Below are positions 35,059 to 44,981 of a stretch of DNA of 64,000 nucleotides, piece by piece (the first letter of the stretch is position 1; each line of letters starts with the position of its first letter). The translations under genes were made by a program, and so were the position numbers. Origin of the DNA: Streptomyces paludis (GTDB lineage Bacteria > Actinomycetota > Actinomycetes > Streptomycetales > Streptomycetaceae). The stretch spans positions 2,666,001 through 2,730,000 of the forward strand of contig NZ_CP031194.1 of NCBI RefSeq assembly GCF_003344965.1, in the 5' to 3' direction. The notes under the pieces were generated by a model. It was given only the letters and a program-made list of their open reading frames with translations. It was not told where the DNA came from and did not search any database.

Positions 35059-36301
35059 GCGGGCCAACGTTAGACGGTCCGGCCCCCGTACCGCCGGATG
35101 TACTCCCCGCCACGGCGCCCACCCGCGCCAGCAGGTCCGCGAGCCGGTCCGTGACCGCCTCCGGGTGCTCCAGCATCACCAGATGCCCGGCGTCGGGCAC
35201 GATCACCAGCTCCGCGTCCGGCAGCAGATCCCCGATGGTCTCGCTGTGCGAGCTGGGCGTCACGAGATCGCTCTCACCCGCCAGTACGAGCGTCGGGACG
35301 TCCCGGAAGACGCCGAGCGCCCGCACCTTGTCGTGGTCGGTGAAGGCCGGGTAGAACTCCGCGACGACATCGATGGGCGTGGACTCGATGAGCCGCTCGG
35401 CGAACCGTACGACGGCGGGGTCGACGTCCTTCGAGCTGAACGAGTACCGCTTGATCAGCACGGCGAAGAGGTCCGCGGTCAGCCGCCGCCCGCGCTCGAC
35501 CAGCTCCGCCTGCGATCCGAGCGCCCTGAGGACGCCGGGAAGTATGCGGCGTACGGCGTTGACGCCCGCGACCGGCAGCCCCCAGCTGACCTCGCCGAGC
35601 TTTCCGCTGGACGTACCGACGAAGGCGGCGCCGACGACCCGGTCGCGTACCAGCTCGGGGTACTGGTCGGCGAGGGCCATGATCGTCATCCCGCCCATGG
35701 AGTGCCCGACGAGGACGAGCGGCCCCTCGGGCGCGGCGGCGTCGATGACGGCCTTCAGATCGCGGCCGAGCCGGTCGATGGTGACGGGCACCGCGTCCGG
35801 TCCGGCCTGGGAGACGCCCCGTTCGGAGCGGCCGTGGCTGCGCTGGTCCCAGTGGACGGTACGGACGAGACCGCGCAGGGCGGCGCGCTGGAAGTGCCAG
35901 GAGTCCTGGTTGAGGCAGTAGCCGTGGCTGAACACGACGGTGACGGGGGCGGGCGCCTTGCGGCCGAACAGCCGCCGCCGGCGCGGGGCGGAACCGCCGG
36001 CTCCGGTGCCGGCACCGGTCTCGGGGACGGCGGCGTCGACCTCGAAGTACAGCCGCGTACCGTCGTCGGCGGTGGCGGTGCCGGGGGTGCCGCGCAGGGC
36101 GCCGTACGGTCCGGTCGCGTCGAGCGCGAGCCGGGCGCGGCGGCGCATGGAGCGGCCGACGGTGAGCCGCTCGATCGCGACACCGGCGGCGGCGGCGCCG
36201 GCGATCACCCCGACGGCGACCCCGGCGACCCCGGCCCGGCGCCAACTGCCGGCGGCGTCGGCCGCGTCCAGAGCGTCGGCCACCACACCCCCGTCACTCA
36301 C
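35030..36301 (-). CDS. alpha/beta hydrolase, membrane-anchored
   Basis: 423 aa. N-terminal hydrophobic segment (AGVAGVAVGVIAGAAAAGVA), a charged linker containing PRRRRLFGRKAPAPV, then an alpha/beta-hydrolase domain: oxyanion VFSHGYCLNQDSWHFQ, HWDQRSHGRSERG, nucleophile elbow LVGHSMGGMTIMAL, acid LAGESDLVTP, and catalytic His in VPDAGHLVMLEHPE. It lies between alr and tsaE with ATGA overlap to alr, as in other streptomycetes. Substrate unknown, perhaps a lipid or envelope ester. Confidence 0.9.
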   Translation of the reverse strand: MSDGGVVADALDAADAAGSWRRAGVAGVAVGVIAGAAAAGVAIERLTVGRSMRRRARLALDATGPYGALRGTPGTATADDGTRLYFEVDAAVPETGAGTGAGGSAPRRRRLFGRKAPAPVTVVFSHGYCLNQDSWHFQRAALRGLVRTVHWDQRSHGRSERGVSQAGPDAVPVTIDRLGRDLKAVIDAAAPEGPLVLVGHSMGGMTIMALADQYPELVRDRVVGAAFVGTSSGKLGEVSWGLPVAGVNAVRRILPGVLRALGSQAELVERGRRLTADLFAVLIKRYSFSSKDVDPAVVRFAERLIESTPIDVVAEFYPAFTDHDKVRALGVFRDVPTLVLAGESDLVTPSSHSETIGDLLPDAELVIVPDAGHLVMLEHPEAVTDRLADLLARVGAVAGSTSGGTGAGPSNVGPHGSTAQPGD

Positions 36302-37488
36302 GGCGCACCCACCGAGTGCGCAGCACCCTCGCCGTCCACATAAACCCGGGGAACCCGGGCCCCGATCCGCGTGACGATCTCGTACGCGATGGTGTCCGCG
36401 GCCCGCGCCCAGTCCTCGGCGGTCGGTTCGCCCCGGTCGCCGGGCCCGAAGAGGATGGCCTCCGCGCCGGGCTCGGGCGTGTCGGCGCCGAGGTCCACGA
36501 CGAACTGGTCCATGGCCACCGTCCCGGCCACCCGCCGCCGCACCCCGCCGACGAGCACGGGCCCGCGCCCGGAGGCGTGGCGGGGGATGCCGTCGGCGTA
36601 ACCGAGCGGGATGAGCCCGAGGTGGGTCTCCGCCGGGGTCACGTAACGGTGCCCGTAACTGACTCCGTGCCCCGCCGGTACGCCCTTCACCAGCGCGACG
36701 GAGGCGGCGAGCGTCATGACGGGCCGGAGGCCGAAGTCGGCGGGGACGCCGATCTCGGGGCTGGGCGAGAGGCCGTACATGGCGACGCCGGTACGGACGA
36801 GGTCGAAGTACGACTCGGGCAGGGTGAGCGCGGCCGGGGAGTTGGCGATGTGCCGCACCTCGGGCGTCACGCCTTCCTTCTCGGCGTACGCCAGCATCCC
36901 GTGGAAGACGTCCAACTGCCGTGCGATGGACGGGTGTCCGGGCTCGTCGGCGCAGGCGAAGTGCGACCAGAGGCCGGTGACGTGGACCAGCCCGGCGGCC
37001 TGCGCGGCGAGGGAGGCACCGACGAGTTCCGGCCAGTCGGCGGGCTGGCAGCCGTTACGGCCGAGACCGGTGTCGGCCTTGAGCTGGATACGGGCGGGCC
37101 GCCCCGCCTCCCGCGCGGCGGCGGTCACCTCGCGCAGCGCCCACATCCCGCTGACGGCGATGTCGAGGTCGGCCTCGATGCCCTCGCGCCAGGGGTCCCC
37201 GGGCGTCCACAGCCAGCACATCACCCGCCCGTCGATCCCCGCGGCCCGCAGCGCGAGCGCCTCGTGCGGCGTCGCGGTCCCCAGCCACCCGGCCCCGGCC
37301 GCACGGGCGGCCCGGGCGACGGGCACCATGCCGTGCCCGTACGCGTCGGACTTGACGACGGCCATCAGCCCCGCCCCACCCCCGACCCGCGCCCGCAGGG
37401 CCCGCACATTGCCCCGCAGGGCAGCAAGATCGACTTCGGCACGGGCCCGGGGGGCGGCGGTCGAGGTCTGTGTCATTCCGGTCATCAT
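36298..37488 (-). CDS. alr: alanine racemase
   Basis: 396 aa PLP enzyme producing D-alanine for peptidoglycan. AVVKSDAYGHGMVPVARAA carries the PLP lysine; KADTGLGRNGCQPAD, HFACADEPGHPS and MYGLSPSPEIG follow; the catalytic Tyr is in GVSYGHRYVTP. The first ATG is used here; MTQTS four codons later is an alternative. First in alr-hydrolase-tsaE. Confidence 0.96.
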   Translation of the reverse strand: MMTGMTQTSTAAPRARAEVDLAALRGNVRALRARVGGGAGLMAVVKSDAYGHGMVPVARAARAAGAGWLGTATPHEALALRAAGIDGRVMCWLWTPGDPWREGIEADLDIAVSGMWALREVTAAAREAGRPARIQLKADTGLGRNGCQPADWPELVGASLAAQAAGLVHVTGLWSHFACADEPGHPSIARQLDVFHGMLAYAEKEGVTPEVRHIANSPAALTLPESYFDLVRTGVAMYGLSPSPEIGVPADFGLRPVMTLAASVALVKGVPAGHGVSYGHRYVTPAETHLGLIPLGYADGIPRHASGRGPVLVGGVRRRVAGTVAMDQFVVDLGADTPEPGAEAILFGPGDRGEPTAEDWARAADTIAYEIVTRIGARVPRVYVDGEGAAHSVGAP

Positions 37489-37614
37489 CGCCAGTGTCTC
37501 AGAAGGGCCCCTCCGCGAAGGGTTGCGGCCGTCTCCTGACCTCAGGGCATGACAAACGGAAGGAGCGAGAGAAGCAGGAGCGAGAGAAACGGGAGGAGCG
37601 ACCGCGACGCTCGC

Positions 37615-39084
37615 TCACCCCACCACATTCCGCCACGCCTCCGGCAGCCACGCAGCCACATCGTCCGCCGCCACCGGCGCCCCCCGCGCCGCCAGCCGCG
37701 CCGCCAAGCCGTGCAGGTACGCGGCCACCGAGCCCGCGTCGCGCGGGGGCAGGCCCGTGGCCAGGAGGGATCCGGCGAGGCCGGACAGGACGTCGCCGCT
37801 GCCCGCCGTGGCCAGCCAGGGCGTCCCGGTGGGGTTCACCCGTACGGGAACGCCCGCGTCCGGGTCCGCGACCAGCGTCGTCGAGCCCTTCAGCAGCACC
37901 GTCGCGCCGTACCGCGCCGCCAGTTCCCGTACGGCGTCGAGGCGGCCCGCCTCGACGTCCTCGCGTGGGATGCCGAGCAGCGCCGCCGCCTCCCCCGCGT
38001 GCGGGGTGAGCAGCGTGGTCGCCGTGGCGGCCCGCGCCGAGCGCCCCCGGAGCGTCTCCACGTCCAGCAGCCGCAGCCCGTCCGCGTCGACCAGCACCGG
38101 TACGTCCGAGGCCAGCACGTCCGCGACGGCCGCCGTCGCCCAGGAGCCGTCGCCGAGGCCGGGGCCGACCACCCAGGACTGGACCCGGCCGGCGGCGGAC
38201 GGCGAGCCCTCGTGCACCAGCGTCTCGGGGAAGCGCGCGAGCACCGCCTCGACGCCGGGCCCGACGTACCGCACCGCCCCCGCGCCACCCCGCAGCGCCC
38301 CCGCGACGGCGAGCACGGCGGCCCCCGGATAGCGCGCGGAACCGGCGACGACCCCGACGACCCCGCGCCGGTACTTGTCGCTCTCGCCGGTCGGCACGGG
38401 CAGCAGCCGCGCGACATCCGCGTGCTGGAGCGCCTCCAGGGCCGGTACGGACGGCAGATACGGCCCGAGCCCGATGTCCACGAGCCGCAGCGCGCCCGCC
38501 CGCTCCCGGGCCGGGTCGACGAGCAGGCCCGGCTTGTACGTACCGAAGGTCACCGTCGCGTCCGCGCGCACCGCCTCCCCGGCCACCTCGCCGCTGTCCG
38601 CCTCCACCCCGCTGGGCAGATCGACGGCGACGACCATCGCGCTCCCGCTCCGCGCCGCCCGCGCCACCGGTACGGCGTCGGGCCGCAGTCCGCCGCGCCC
38701 GCCGATGCCGGTGATGCCGTCGAGGACGAGATCGGCGGCGGCCAGTACGTCGAAGGGGTCGTCGGCGACGCGCCCGCCCGCGCCCAGCAGCGCGCCGAGG
38801 CCGCCCTGGTGCGTACGGCCGGGAACGAGCAGCACGGCGCACACACCGGCGCCCCTGCGGGCCAGCCGCGCGCCGGCGTACAGCGCGTCACCGCCGTTGT
38901 CGCCACTGCCGACGAGGAGGACGACACGCGCCCCGTACACCCGGCCGCGCGCCTCGCGGAGCAGCCCCGCGCAGGCCGCCGCGAGCCCGGCCGCCGCGCG
39001 CTGCATGAGCGCGCCCTCGGGGAGCCGGTCCATCAACTCCCGCTCGGCGTTACGGACGGCCGCCACCGAATGAGCGGTACGCAT
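37615..39084 (-). CDS. nnrD: bifunctional NAD(P)H-hydrate epimerase / ADP-dependent dehydratase
   Basis: 489 aa fusion. The N-terminal YjeF_N epimerase domain ([38 protein letters not shown]) is followed by the C-terminal ribokinase-like dehydratase ([79 protein letters not shown]). Repairs hydrated NADH and NADPH. Sits between acpS and alr. Its upstream region carries the CGATC array. Confidence 0.95.
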   Translation of the reverse strand: MRTAHSVAAVRNAERELMDRLPEGALMQRAAAGLAAACAGLLREARGRVYGARVVLLVGSGDNGGDALYAGARLARRGAGVCAVLLVPGRTHQGGLGALLGAGGRVADDPFDVLAAADLVLDGITGIGGRGGLRPDAVPVARAARSGSAMVVAVDLPSGVEADSGEVAGEAVRADATVTFGTYKPGLLVDPARERAGALRLVDIGLGPYLPSVPALEALQHADVARLLPVPTGESDKYRRGVVGVVAGSARYPGAAVLAVAGALRGGAGAVRYVGPGVEAVLARFPETLVHEGSPSAAGRVQSWVVGPGLGDGSWATAAVADVLASDVPVLVDADGLRLLDVETLRGRSARAATATTLLTPHAGEAAALLGIPREDVEAGRLDAVRELAARYGATVLLKGSTTLVADPDAGVPVRVNPTGTPWLATAGSGDVLSGLAGSLLATGLPPRDAGSVAAYLHGLAARLAARGAPVAADDVAAWLPEAWRNVVG

Positions 39085-39102
39085 GTCTCAAACCACCTCC
39101 AT

Positions 39103-39226
39103 CGATCAACTACCGATCAACTGCCGATCCCCCTTCGGCAACTACCGATCATCCCTCGGCCGATCAGCCACCACGGCCGATCAGCCGCCTCCACGATCAC
39201 CCCTCCACGATCACCCCTCCGCGATC
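39103..39226. repeat. cluster of nine CGATC elements
   Basis: CGATC occurs nine times in 124 bp (39103, 39114, 39125, 39146, 39161, 39178, 39194, 39208, 39222), often as CCGATCA. Spacings are mostly 11-17 bp, close to one helical turn or one and a half. The cluster covers the nnrD upstream region and the last codons of acpS. Confidence 0.7.
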
Positions 39227-39579
39227 ACGACCGCCGACGCCACCCCCGCGTCATGGCTGAGCGAGACATGCCAGCTCCGCACCCCCAGCTCGGCCGCGCG
39301 CGCCGCCACCGTCCCGCGCACCCGCAGCCGGGGCTGCCCGCTGCCCTCCTGCCACACCTCGGCGTCGGTCCAGTGCAGCCCAGGGGGCGCGCCGAGCGCC
39401 TTGGCGACGGCTTCCTTGGCGGCGAACCGCGCGGCCAGGGAGGCGACCCCGCGCCGCTCGCCGCTCGGCAGGAGCAGCTCGCTCGCGGAGAAGAGCCGGT
39501 CGGCGAGGAGCGGGGTCCGCTCCAGGGACGCCGCGAACCGGTCGATGGCGGCGACGTCGATGCCCACCCCAATGATCAT
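39211..39579 (-). CDS. acpS: holo-[acyl-carrier-protein] synthase
   Basis: 122 aa. [15 protein letters not shown] (Mg2+ Asp), [20 protein letters not shown] (WxxKEA-type motif), [15 protein letters not shown]. Transfers 4'-phosphopantetheine from CoA to fatty-acid and possibly polyketide carrier proteins. Lies between glmS and nnrD. Confidence 0.96.
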   Translation of the reverse strand: MIIGVGIDVAAIDRFAASLERTPLLADRLFSASELLLPSGERRGVASLAARFAAKEAVAKALGAPPGLHWTDAEVWQEGSGQPRLRVRGTVAARAAELGVRSWHVSLSHDAGVASAVVIAEG

Positions 39580-39609
39580 TTACCGAACCTCACAGAGTCG
39601 CACCGAACC

Positions 39610-41493
39610 TCACTCCACTGTCACGGACTTGGCCAGATTCCGGGGCTGATCCACTTCATTGCCCCGCGCCGTGGCCAGCTCGCACGCGAAGACCTGCAAC
39701 GGCACGGTAGCGACCAGCGGCTGAAGCAGCGTCGGCACCACCGGAATCCGGATCAGATGATCGGCGTACGGCGCCACCTCCTCGTCCCCCTCCTCCGCGA
39801 TCACGATCGTGCGCGCGCCCCTGGCCCGGATCTCCTGGATGTTGGACACGATCTTGCCGTGCAGCACCGAGCGCCCGCGCGGCGACGGTACGACGACGAC
39901 CACCGGCAGATCGTCCTCGACGAGCGCGATCGGACCGTGCTTCAGCTCGCCCGCCGCGAACCCCTCGGCGTGCATGTACGCCAGCTCCTTCAGCTTCAGC
40001 GCCCCCTCCAGCGCGACCGGATACCCGACGTGCCGGCCCAGGAAGAGCACGGTCTCCTTCTCCTTCAGGGAACGCGCGAGGTCCCGTACGGGCTCCATGT
40101 CCGCCAGGACGCGTTCGATGGCGTCCGGCACGCGCGCGAGGTCGCGTACGACGTCCCCGATCTCGTCGCCCCACTTCGCGTCGCGCCGCTGCGCCAGATA
40201 GAGCGCGACGAGGTAGCAGGCCACGAGCTGGGTGAGGAACGCCTTGGTGGACGCGACGGCGACCTCGGGCCCGGCGTGGGTGTAGAGGACGGCGTCGGAC
40301 TCGCGCGGGATGGTCGAGCCGTTCGTGTTGCAGATGGCGAGCACCCTGGCGCCCTGCTCCCGCGCGTGCCGCAGCGCCATCAGCGTGTCCATGGTCTCGC
40401 CGGACTGCGAGATGGCGACGACGAGCGTACGGGGGTCGAGGATCGGATCGCGGTAACGGAACTCGCTGGCCAGCTCCACCTCGCAGGGCAGCCGGGTCCA
40501 GTGCTCGATGGCGTACTTGGCGATCAGCCCGGCGTGGAAGGCGGTGCCGCAGGCGATGATGACGACCTTGTCGGCCTCGCGGAGGACGGCGTCGGGGATC
40601 CGCACCTCGTCGAGGGTGAGCACGCCCTCGGCGTCGACGCGGCCGAGGAGGGTGTCGGCGACGGCCCTGGGCTGTTCGGCGATCTCCTTGAGCATGAAGG
40701 AGGCGTAACCGCCCTTCTCGGCGGCGGAGGCGTCCCAGTCCACGTGGTACGAACGGACCTCGGCCGGCGCCCCGGAGAAGTCCGTAACACTGACGCCGAC
40801 CCGCCCTCCTTCCCGGCCCCCCTCCGAGCCCCCGTCCCGCCGCAGCTCCACCACCTGATCCTGACCCAGCTCGATCGCCGCGCGCGTGTGGGCGATGAAG
40901 GCGGCGACATCGGAGGCGAGGAACGCCTCGCCGTCCCCGACCCCCACGACGAGCGGCGAGTTGCGGCGCGCGCCCACGACGACATCGGGTTCGTCGGCGT
41001 GGACGGCGACGAGCGTGAAGGCGCCCTCCAGCCGCCGGCAGACCTGCCGCATCGCCTCGGCGAGGTCGCCGCACGCCGAGAACGCCTCGGCGAGGAGGTG
41101 CGACACGGCTTCGGTGTCGGTCTCCGAGCCGAGGTGGTGCCCCCGGCCGGCCAGCTCGGCGCGGAGCGCGGCGAAGTTCTCGATGATGCCGTTGTGGACG
41201 ACGGCCACGCGCCCGGAGTTGTCCAGGTGGGGGTGGGCGTTGGCGTCGGTGGGGCCGCCGTGGGTGGCCCACCGGGTGTGCCCGATCCCGGCGGGCCCGC
41301 TCGGCAGCGGCTGTTCGACCAGCACCTTCTCCAGATTGACGAGCTTGCCCGCCTTCCGCGCCGAGGCCAGCCCACCATCGGCGAGCACGGCCACCCCGGC
41401 CGAGTCGTACCCCCGGTACTCCAGCCGCTTGAGCCCGGCGACGACGACGTCGAGCGCCGACTGCCCGCCGACGTAACCCACGATTCCGCACAT
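39610..41493 (-). CDS. glmS: glutamine-fructose-6-phosphate aminotransferase (isomerising)
   Basis: 627 aa. Nucleophile Cys2 in MCGIVGYVG, glutaminase loops [18 protein letters not shown] and SDTEAVSHL, two SIS domains ([39 protein letters not shown]), and C-terminal NLAKSVTVE. Makes glucosamine-6-phosphate for cell wall. A short Gly/Glu/Arg insertion ([13 protein letters not shown]) sits in the linker around residue 235. Divergent from coaA. Confidence 0.97.
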   Translation of the reverse strand: MCGIVGYVGGQSALDVVVAGLKRLEYRGYDSAGVAVLADGGLASARKAGKLVNLEKVLVEQPLPSGPAGIGHTRWATHGGPTDANAHPHLDNSGRVAVVHNGIIENFAALRAELAGRGHHLGSETDTEAVSHLLAEAFSACGDLAEAMRQVCRRLEGAFTLVAVHADEPDVVVGARRNSPLVVGVGDGEAFLASDVAAFIAHTRAAIELGQDQVVELRRDGGSEGGREGGRVGVSVTDFSGAPAEVRSYHVDWDASAAEKGGYASFMLKEIAEQPRAVADTLLGRVDAEGVLTLDEVRIPDAVLREADKVVIIACGTAFHAGLIAKYAIEHWTRLPCEVELASEFRYRDPILDPRTLVVAISQSGETMDTLMALRHAREQGARVLAICNTNGSTIPRESDAVLYTHAGPEVAVASTKAFLTQLVACYLVALYLAQRRDAKWGDEIGDVVRDLARVPDAIERVLADMEPVRDLARSLKEKETVLFLGRHVGYPVALEGALKLKELAYMHAEGFAAGELKHGPIALVEDDLPVVVVVPSPRGRSVLHGKIVSNIQEIRARGARTIVIAEEGDEEVAPYADHLIRIPVVPTLLQPLVATVPLQVFACELATARGNEVDQPRNLAKSVTVE

Positions 41494-41667
41494 GAAGCTC
41501 CCCTTTCAGCCACCAATGCCTCATTCACGCCGAATCGTCGCAGAAGGGACACCGGGGTCCGGGGACCACACGACCGTGGCGACCGTGGCGCCGACCGCCC
41601 GGCGCCACGTACCCGGGGTGACGCAACACACCAGCAACAATCAGCCACGACCCCGGACAATGGCCCG

Positions 41668-42705
41668 GTGATCACTCCGCCGCCGAACGCCACCGCCACC
41701 CCCCGCCACCGAGGCGACAACCGCCGGGGCGACCACGGCCCGGCCCCGGCCCAGCCGTCGACCCCGTACGTGGACCTCTCCCGCGCCGAGTGGAGCGCGC
41801 TGCGCGAGAAGACCCCGCTGCCGCTGACGGCCGAGGAGGTCGAGCGGCTGCGGGGGCTCGGTGATGTCATCGACCTGGACGAGGTACGGGACATCTACCT
41901 CCCGCTCTCCCGGCTGCTCAACCTCTACGTACAGGCGACGGCCGGTCTGCGCGGCGCGCTGAACACCTTCCTGGGCGACGCGGGCAACGGCCACGGCGCG
42001 CAGCGCGGCACCCCGTTCGTCATAGGGGTCGCGGGCAGCGTGGCCGTGGGCAAGTCCACCGTCGCCCGCCTCCTCCAGGCGCTGCTGGCGCGCTGGCCGG
42101 AGCACCCGAGGGTCGAGCTGGTCACCACGGACGGCTTTCTGCTCCCGATGAAGGAGCTGGTCGCCCGCGACCTCATGCGCCGCAAGGGCTTCCCCGAGTC
42201 GTTCGACCGGCGCGCCCTGACGAGGTTCGTGGCCGACATCAAGGCGGGCAAGGACGAGGTGACGGCGCCGGTCTACTCGCACCTGATCTACGACATCGTC
42301 CCGGGCGAACGGCTGACCGTACGGCGCCCCGACATCCTGATCGTCGAGGGCCTGAACGTCCTCCAGCCGGCCCTGCCGGGCAAGGACGGCAGAACGCGCG
42401 TGGCGCTGGCCGACTACTTCGACTTCAGCGTGTACGTGGACGCGCGGCCGGAGGACATCGAGACCTGGTACCTGAACCGCTTCCGCAAGCTCCGCGAGAC
42501 GGCGTTCCAGGACCCGTCCTCGTACTTCAGGAAGTACACGCAGGTCTCCGAGGAGGAGGCCCTCGACTACGCCCGCACCACCTGGCAGACCATCAACAAG
42601 CCCAACCTCCTGGAGAACGTGGCCCCCACCCGGGGCCGAGCCACCCTGGTCCTGCGCAAGGGCCCGGACCACAAGGTCCAACGACTGTCACTGCGCAAGC
42701 TCTGA
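41668..42705 (+). CDS. coaA: type I pantothenate kinase
   Basis: 345 aa from GTG 41668, the first start after an in-frame stop-free but unrelated upstream stretch. Domain begins [21 protein letters not shown]-loop [56 protein letters not shown]; the final helix [20 protein letters not shown]. Phosphorylates pantothenate in CoA synthesis. No clear ribosome site; possibly leaderless. The frame stays open far upstream on the antisense strand of glmS-acpS-nnrD, which is not coding. Confidence 0.94.
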   Translation: MITPPPNATATPRHRGDNRRGDHGPAPAQPSTPYVDLSRAEWSALREKTPLPLTAEEVERLRGLGDVIDLDEVRDIYLPLSRLLNLYVQATAGLRGALNTFLGDAGNGHGAQRGTPFVIGVAGSVAVGKSTVARLLQALLARWPEHPRVELVTTDGFLLPMKELVARDLMRRKGFPESFDRRALTRFVADIKAGKDEVTAPVYSHLIYDIVPGERLTVRRPDILIVEGLNVLQPALPGKDGRTRVALADYFDFSVYVDARPEDIETWYLNRFRKLRETAFQDPSSYFRKYTQVSEEEALDYARTTWQTINKPNLLENVAPTRGRATLVLRKGPDHKVQRLSLRKL

Positions 42706-42755
42706 CGCCGTACGACACAAGCCGCAGACACCCCCCTCCGACCACCCCCCGCCCC

Positions 42756-42945
42756 CCTCCGACGGCCCGCGCCGGCCCGCGCCCAAATCCACTGGCCCCG
42801 CCAGCCCGCACCGGCCCCCGCCGGCCCGCGCCGGCACCCGCGGGCCCGCGCCGGCACCCGCCGGCCCGCGCCGGCCCCCGCCAGCCCGCGCCGGCCCCCG
42901 CCAGCCCGCACCGGCCCCCGCCAGCCCGCACCGGCCCCCGCCCAA
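42756..42945. repeat. imperfect ~20-bp tandem repeat
   Basis: About nine to ten copies of a unit like CCAGCCCGCACCGGCCCCCG, varying as CCGGCCCGCGCCGGCACCCG. It fills most of the 282-bp gap between coaA and the methyltransferase. Strand asymmetry (C-rich top strand) is strong. No ribosome site or signal suggests coding. Confidence 0.85.
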
Positions 42946-42987
42946 AAACCACTGGCCCCCTCCAGCACCGCCTGCCACCCTGCCCCC

Positions 42988-43794
42988 ATGACCACCGTCG
43001 ACAGAGCCTTCGCCGAGCCCCGGCTGGCCGCGCTCTACGATCTCTTCTCGCCCGAGGCCGGCCGTGGCGACTTCACCCTCTACCTCCCGCTGGTGATGTC
43101 CGCCCGGTCCGTACTGGACATCGGCTGCGGTACGGGCCAACTCCTGCACCGGGCCCGCGAGAACGGCCACCCCGGCCGCCTCTGCGGCCTGGACCCGGCG
43201 GCCGGCATGCTGGAGGTAGCCCGTAAGACCGCTACCGCTACCGCTACCACCCCCACCTCCACCACTACCCCCTCCCCGGAAATCGAGTGGATCCAGGGCG
43301 ACCTGTCCACGGCCCCCGCCTGGCGGGACACGTTCGACCTGGCGGTCATGACCGGCCACGCCTTCCAGGCCCTCCTGACCGACGCCGAGATCCACACGGC
43401 ACTGACGGCGGTCGCCGCCGCCCTCACCCCCGACGGCACCTTCGCGTTCGAGACGCGCAACCCGTCGGCACGGGAGTGGGAGGACTGGCACCTCCGCTAC
43501 TCGGGCCGGGTGACCGACCCCACCACCGGCGCCACGGTGGAGAACCGCTGCGAGGTGATCGCCGCCGAGGGCGACCGGGTGACCTTCACCCACACGTACA
43601 CCAGCCCCACCTGGGACACCCCCCAGCAGAGCCGCAGCACCCTCCGCTTCCTCACCCCCGAGGCCCTCACCACCGCCCTCACCGCCGCCGGCCTCACCAT
43701 CACGGCCCAGTACGGCGACTGGGACCACAGCCCCCTGACCACCACCGGCCCAACCCCCAGCCCAGAAATCATCACCCTCGCCCGCCGCGTCTGA
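42988..43794 (+). CDS. class I SAM-dependent methyltransferase
   Basis: 268 aa. Motif I VLDIGCGTGQLLH, acidic motif LCGLDPAAGMLEVARK, motif II EIEWIQGDLSTAP, and motif III-like LTPDGTFAFETRNPS. A Thr/Ala repeat (TATATATTPTSTTTPSPE) is inserted at ~residues 80-98. Substrate unknown (small-molecule type). Confidence 0.88.
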   Translation: MTTVDRAFAEPRLAALYDLFSPEAGRGDFTLYLPLVMSARSVLDIGCGTGQLLHRARENGHPGRLCGLDPAAGMLEVARKTATATATTPTSTTTPSPEIEWIQGDLSTAPAWRDTFDLAVMTGHAFQALLTDAEIHTALTAVAAALTPDGTFAFETRNPSAREWEDWHLRYSGRVTDPTTGATVENRCEVIAAEGDRVTFTHTYTSPTWDTPQQSRSTLRFLTPEALTTALTAAGLTITAQYGDWDHSPLTTTGPTPSPEIITLARRV

Positions 43795-43799
43795 GACCG

Positions 43800-43844
43800 C
43801 AGCATGAGTGAATGATAGGAGACAGGTATCATTGACTCATGCTG
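43800..43844. promoter_or_regulatory. 18-bp inverted repeat over the fic start codon
   Basis: CAGCATGAGTGAATGATA (43800-43817) and TATCATTGACTCATGCTG (43827-43844) pair at 17 of 18 positions around a 9-nt centre, GGAGACAGG. The right arm includes the fic ATG (43839) and the centre holds a Shine-Dalgarno-like GGAG. It could be a DNA operator for autorepression or an RNA hairpin that hides the start codon. Confidence 0.7.
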
Positions 43845-44981
43845 TATCGAACGCCTCGCCTGGAGCCCCTCGACATCCAGGTCTTGGACCAGATCAACGC
43901 CATGCGCGACGAGTTGCGGCACGCAGTGCGCCAGGCCCCCGCGAAATGGACCCTCGACCTGCGCAAGGCCCTGACCGCCAGCGCCATCGCCGCGTCCAAC
44001 ACCATTGAGGGGTACCGGGTGGAGGCCAGGGACGTGGCCGACCTGATGGACGGCGAACGCGAGGTAGAGGCCAGCGACGAGAACAAGGCCGAGACCCTCG
44101 CCTATCAGCAGGCCATGACCTACATCCAGTCCCTGCACGACGCCCCCGACTTCCGGTACGGCAAAGGGCTCCTCAACGCCCTCCACTGGATGCTGCAAGG
44201 CCACCATCACCCCCTCAAAACCGCAGGTCAGTGGCGGAAGACCGCCATCCGTATCACCGCTCCCGGAGACGACCTCGCGACCGACTACGAGGGCCCCGAC
44301 CAAGACCTCGTCCCCGGCCTCATGAGCGAGCTGGTCGACTGGCTCAACGGCGGCGACCTCGACAGCCACGTCCTGATCAGGGCCGCGATGGCGCATCTGA
44401 ACCTGGTGAAGATCCACCCCTGGTCCGACGGCAACGGCCGGATGTCCCGCTCGCTCCAGACGCTTCTGATCGCCCGCGGCGGTGTCCTCGCGCCCGAGTT
44501 CTCCTCGATCGAGGAGTGGCTGGGCATGCCCGGCAACACCTGGGAGTACTACAAGGTGCTGCGCGAGGTCGGTGGACCGGTGTGGTCGCCCGAACGGAAC
44601 ACACTGCCGTGGATCAAGTTCAACCTGCTCGCGTACCACCAGCAGACCCAGCGAGTGCGCCGCCGCGTCGACCGCTCCAACGAATGCTGGATTCAGCTGA
44701 TCGAGACAGCCGACGCCTACGGCGTGACCGAGCGGCAAACCACCGCCTTGCACGAGGTGGCAATGGTGGGGAGAGTGCGACGCTCCCGTTACGAGAAGGC
44801 CGAGGCCCTCAACAACCAGCAGGCCACCCGGGACCTCCAGGCCCTCACCAAGGCCGGCCTGCTGACAGCCGTCGGCCAGACCAAAGGCCGGCATTACGTG
44901 GCGGGCCCCCGCTTCCCCCAGCAGGTCCTGGCCACAGCCCAACGGCCCCACACCATCGTCAACCCGTACGCCGCCGAGTAA
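43839..44981 (+). CDS. Fic-domain protein with C-terminal winged helix
   Basis: 380 aa. Fic motif HPWSDGNGRMSRSLQ (family HPFxDGNGRxxR) around residue 195, preceded by the Fic/DOC N-terminal domain; the N-terminal stretch SAIAASNTIEGYR matches the [S/T]xxxE(G/N) inhibitory helix, so activity is probably self-inhibited in cis. The C-terminal ~90 residues (VTERQTTALHEVAMVGRVRR, NNQQATRDLQALTKAGLLTA) form a winged helix. Fic proteins AMPylate targets. Overlaps the convergent kinase-like gene by 23 bp. Confidence 0.92.
   Translation: MLYRTPRLEPLDIQVLDQINAMRDELRHAVRQAPAKWTLDLRKALTASAIAASNTIEGYRVEARDVADLMDGEREVEASDENKAETLAYQQAMTYIQSLHDAPDFRYGKGLLNALHWMLQGHHHPLKTAGQWRKTAIRITAPGDDLATDYEGPDQDLVPGLMSELVDWLNGGDLDSHVLIRAAMAHLNLVKIHPWSDGNGRMSRSLQTLLIARGGVLAPEFSSIEEWLGMPGNTWEYYKVLREVGGPVWSPERNTLPWIKFNLLAYHQQTQRVRRRVDRSNECWIQLIETADAYGVTERQTTALHEVAMVGRVRRSRYEKAEALNNQQATRDLQALTKAGLLTAVGQTKGRHYVAGPRFPQQVLATAQRPHTIVNPYAAE

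Noticed and set aside
37549..41667. Very long open frame on the plus strand running into coaA
   Set aside because: It is antisense to alr/nnrD/acpS/glmS; the composition is a GC-skew artefact. Only the coaA part from 41668 has recognisable protein motifs.
42756..42945. CRISPR-like array in the C-rich tandem repeat
   Set aside because: Units are contiguous 20-bp repeats with no unique spacers and no cas genes.
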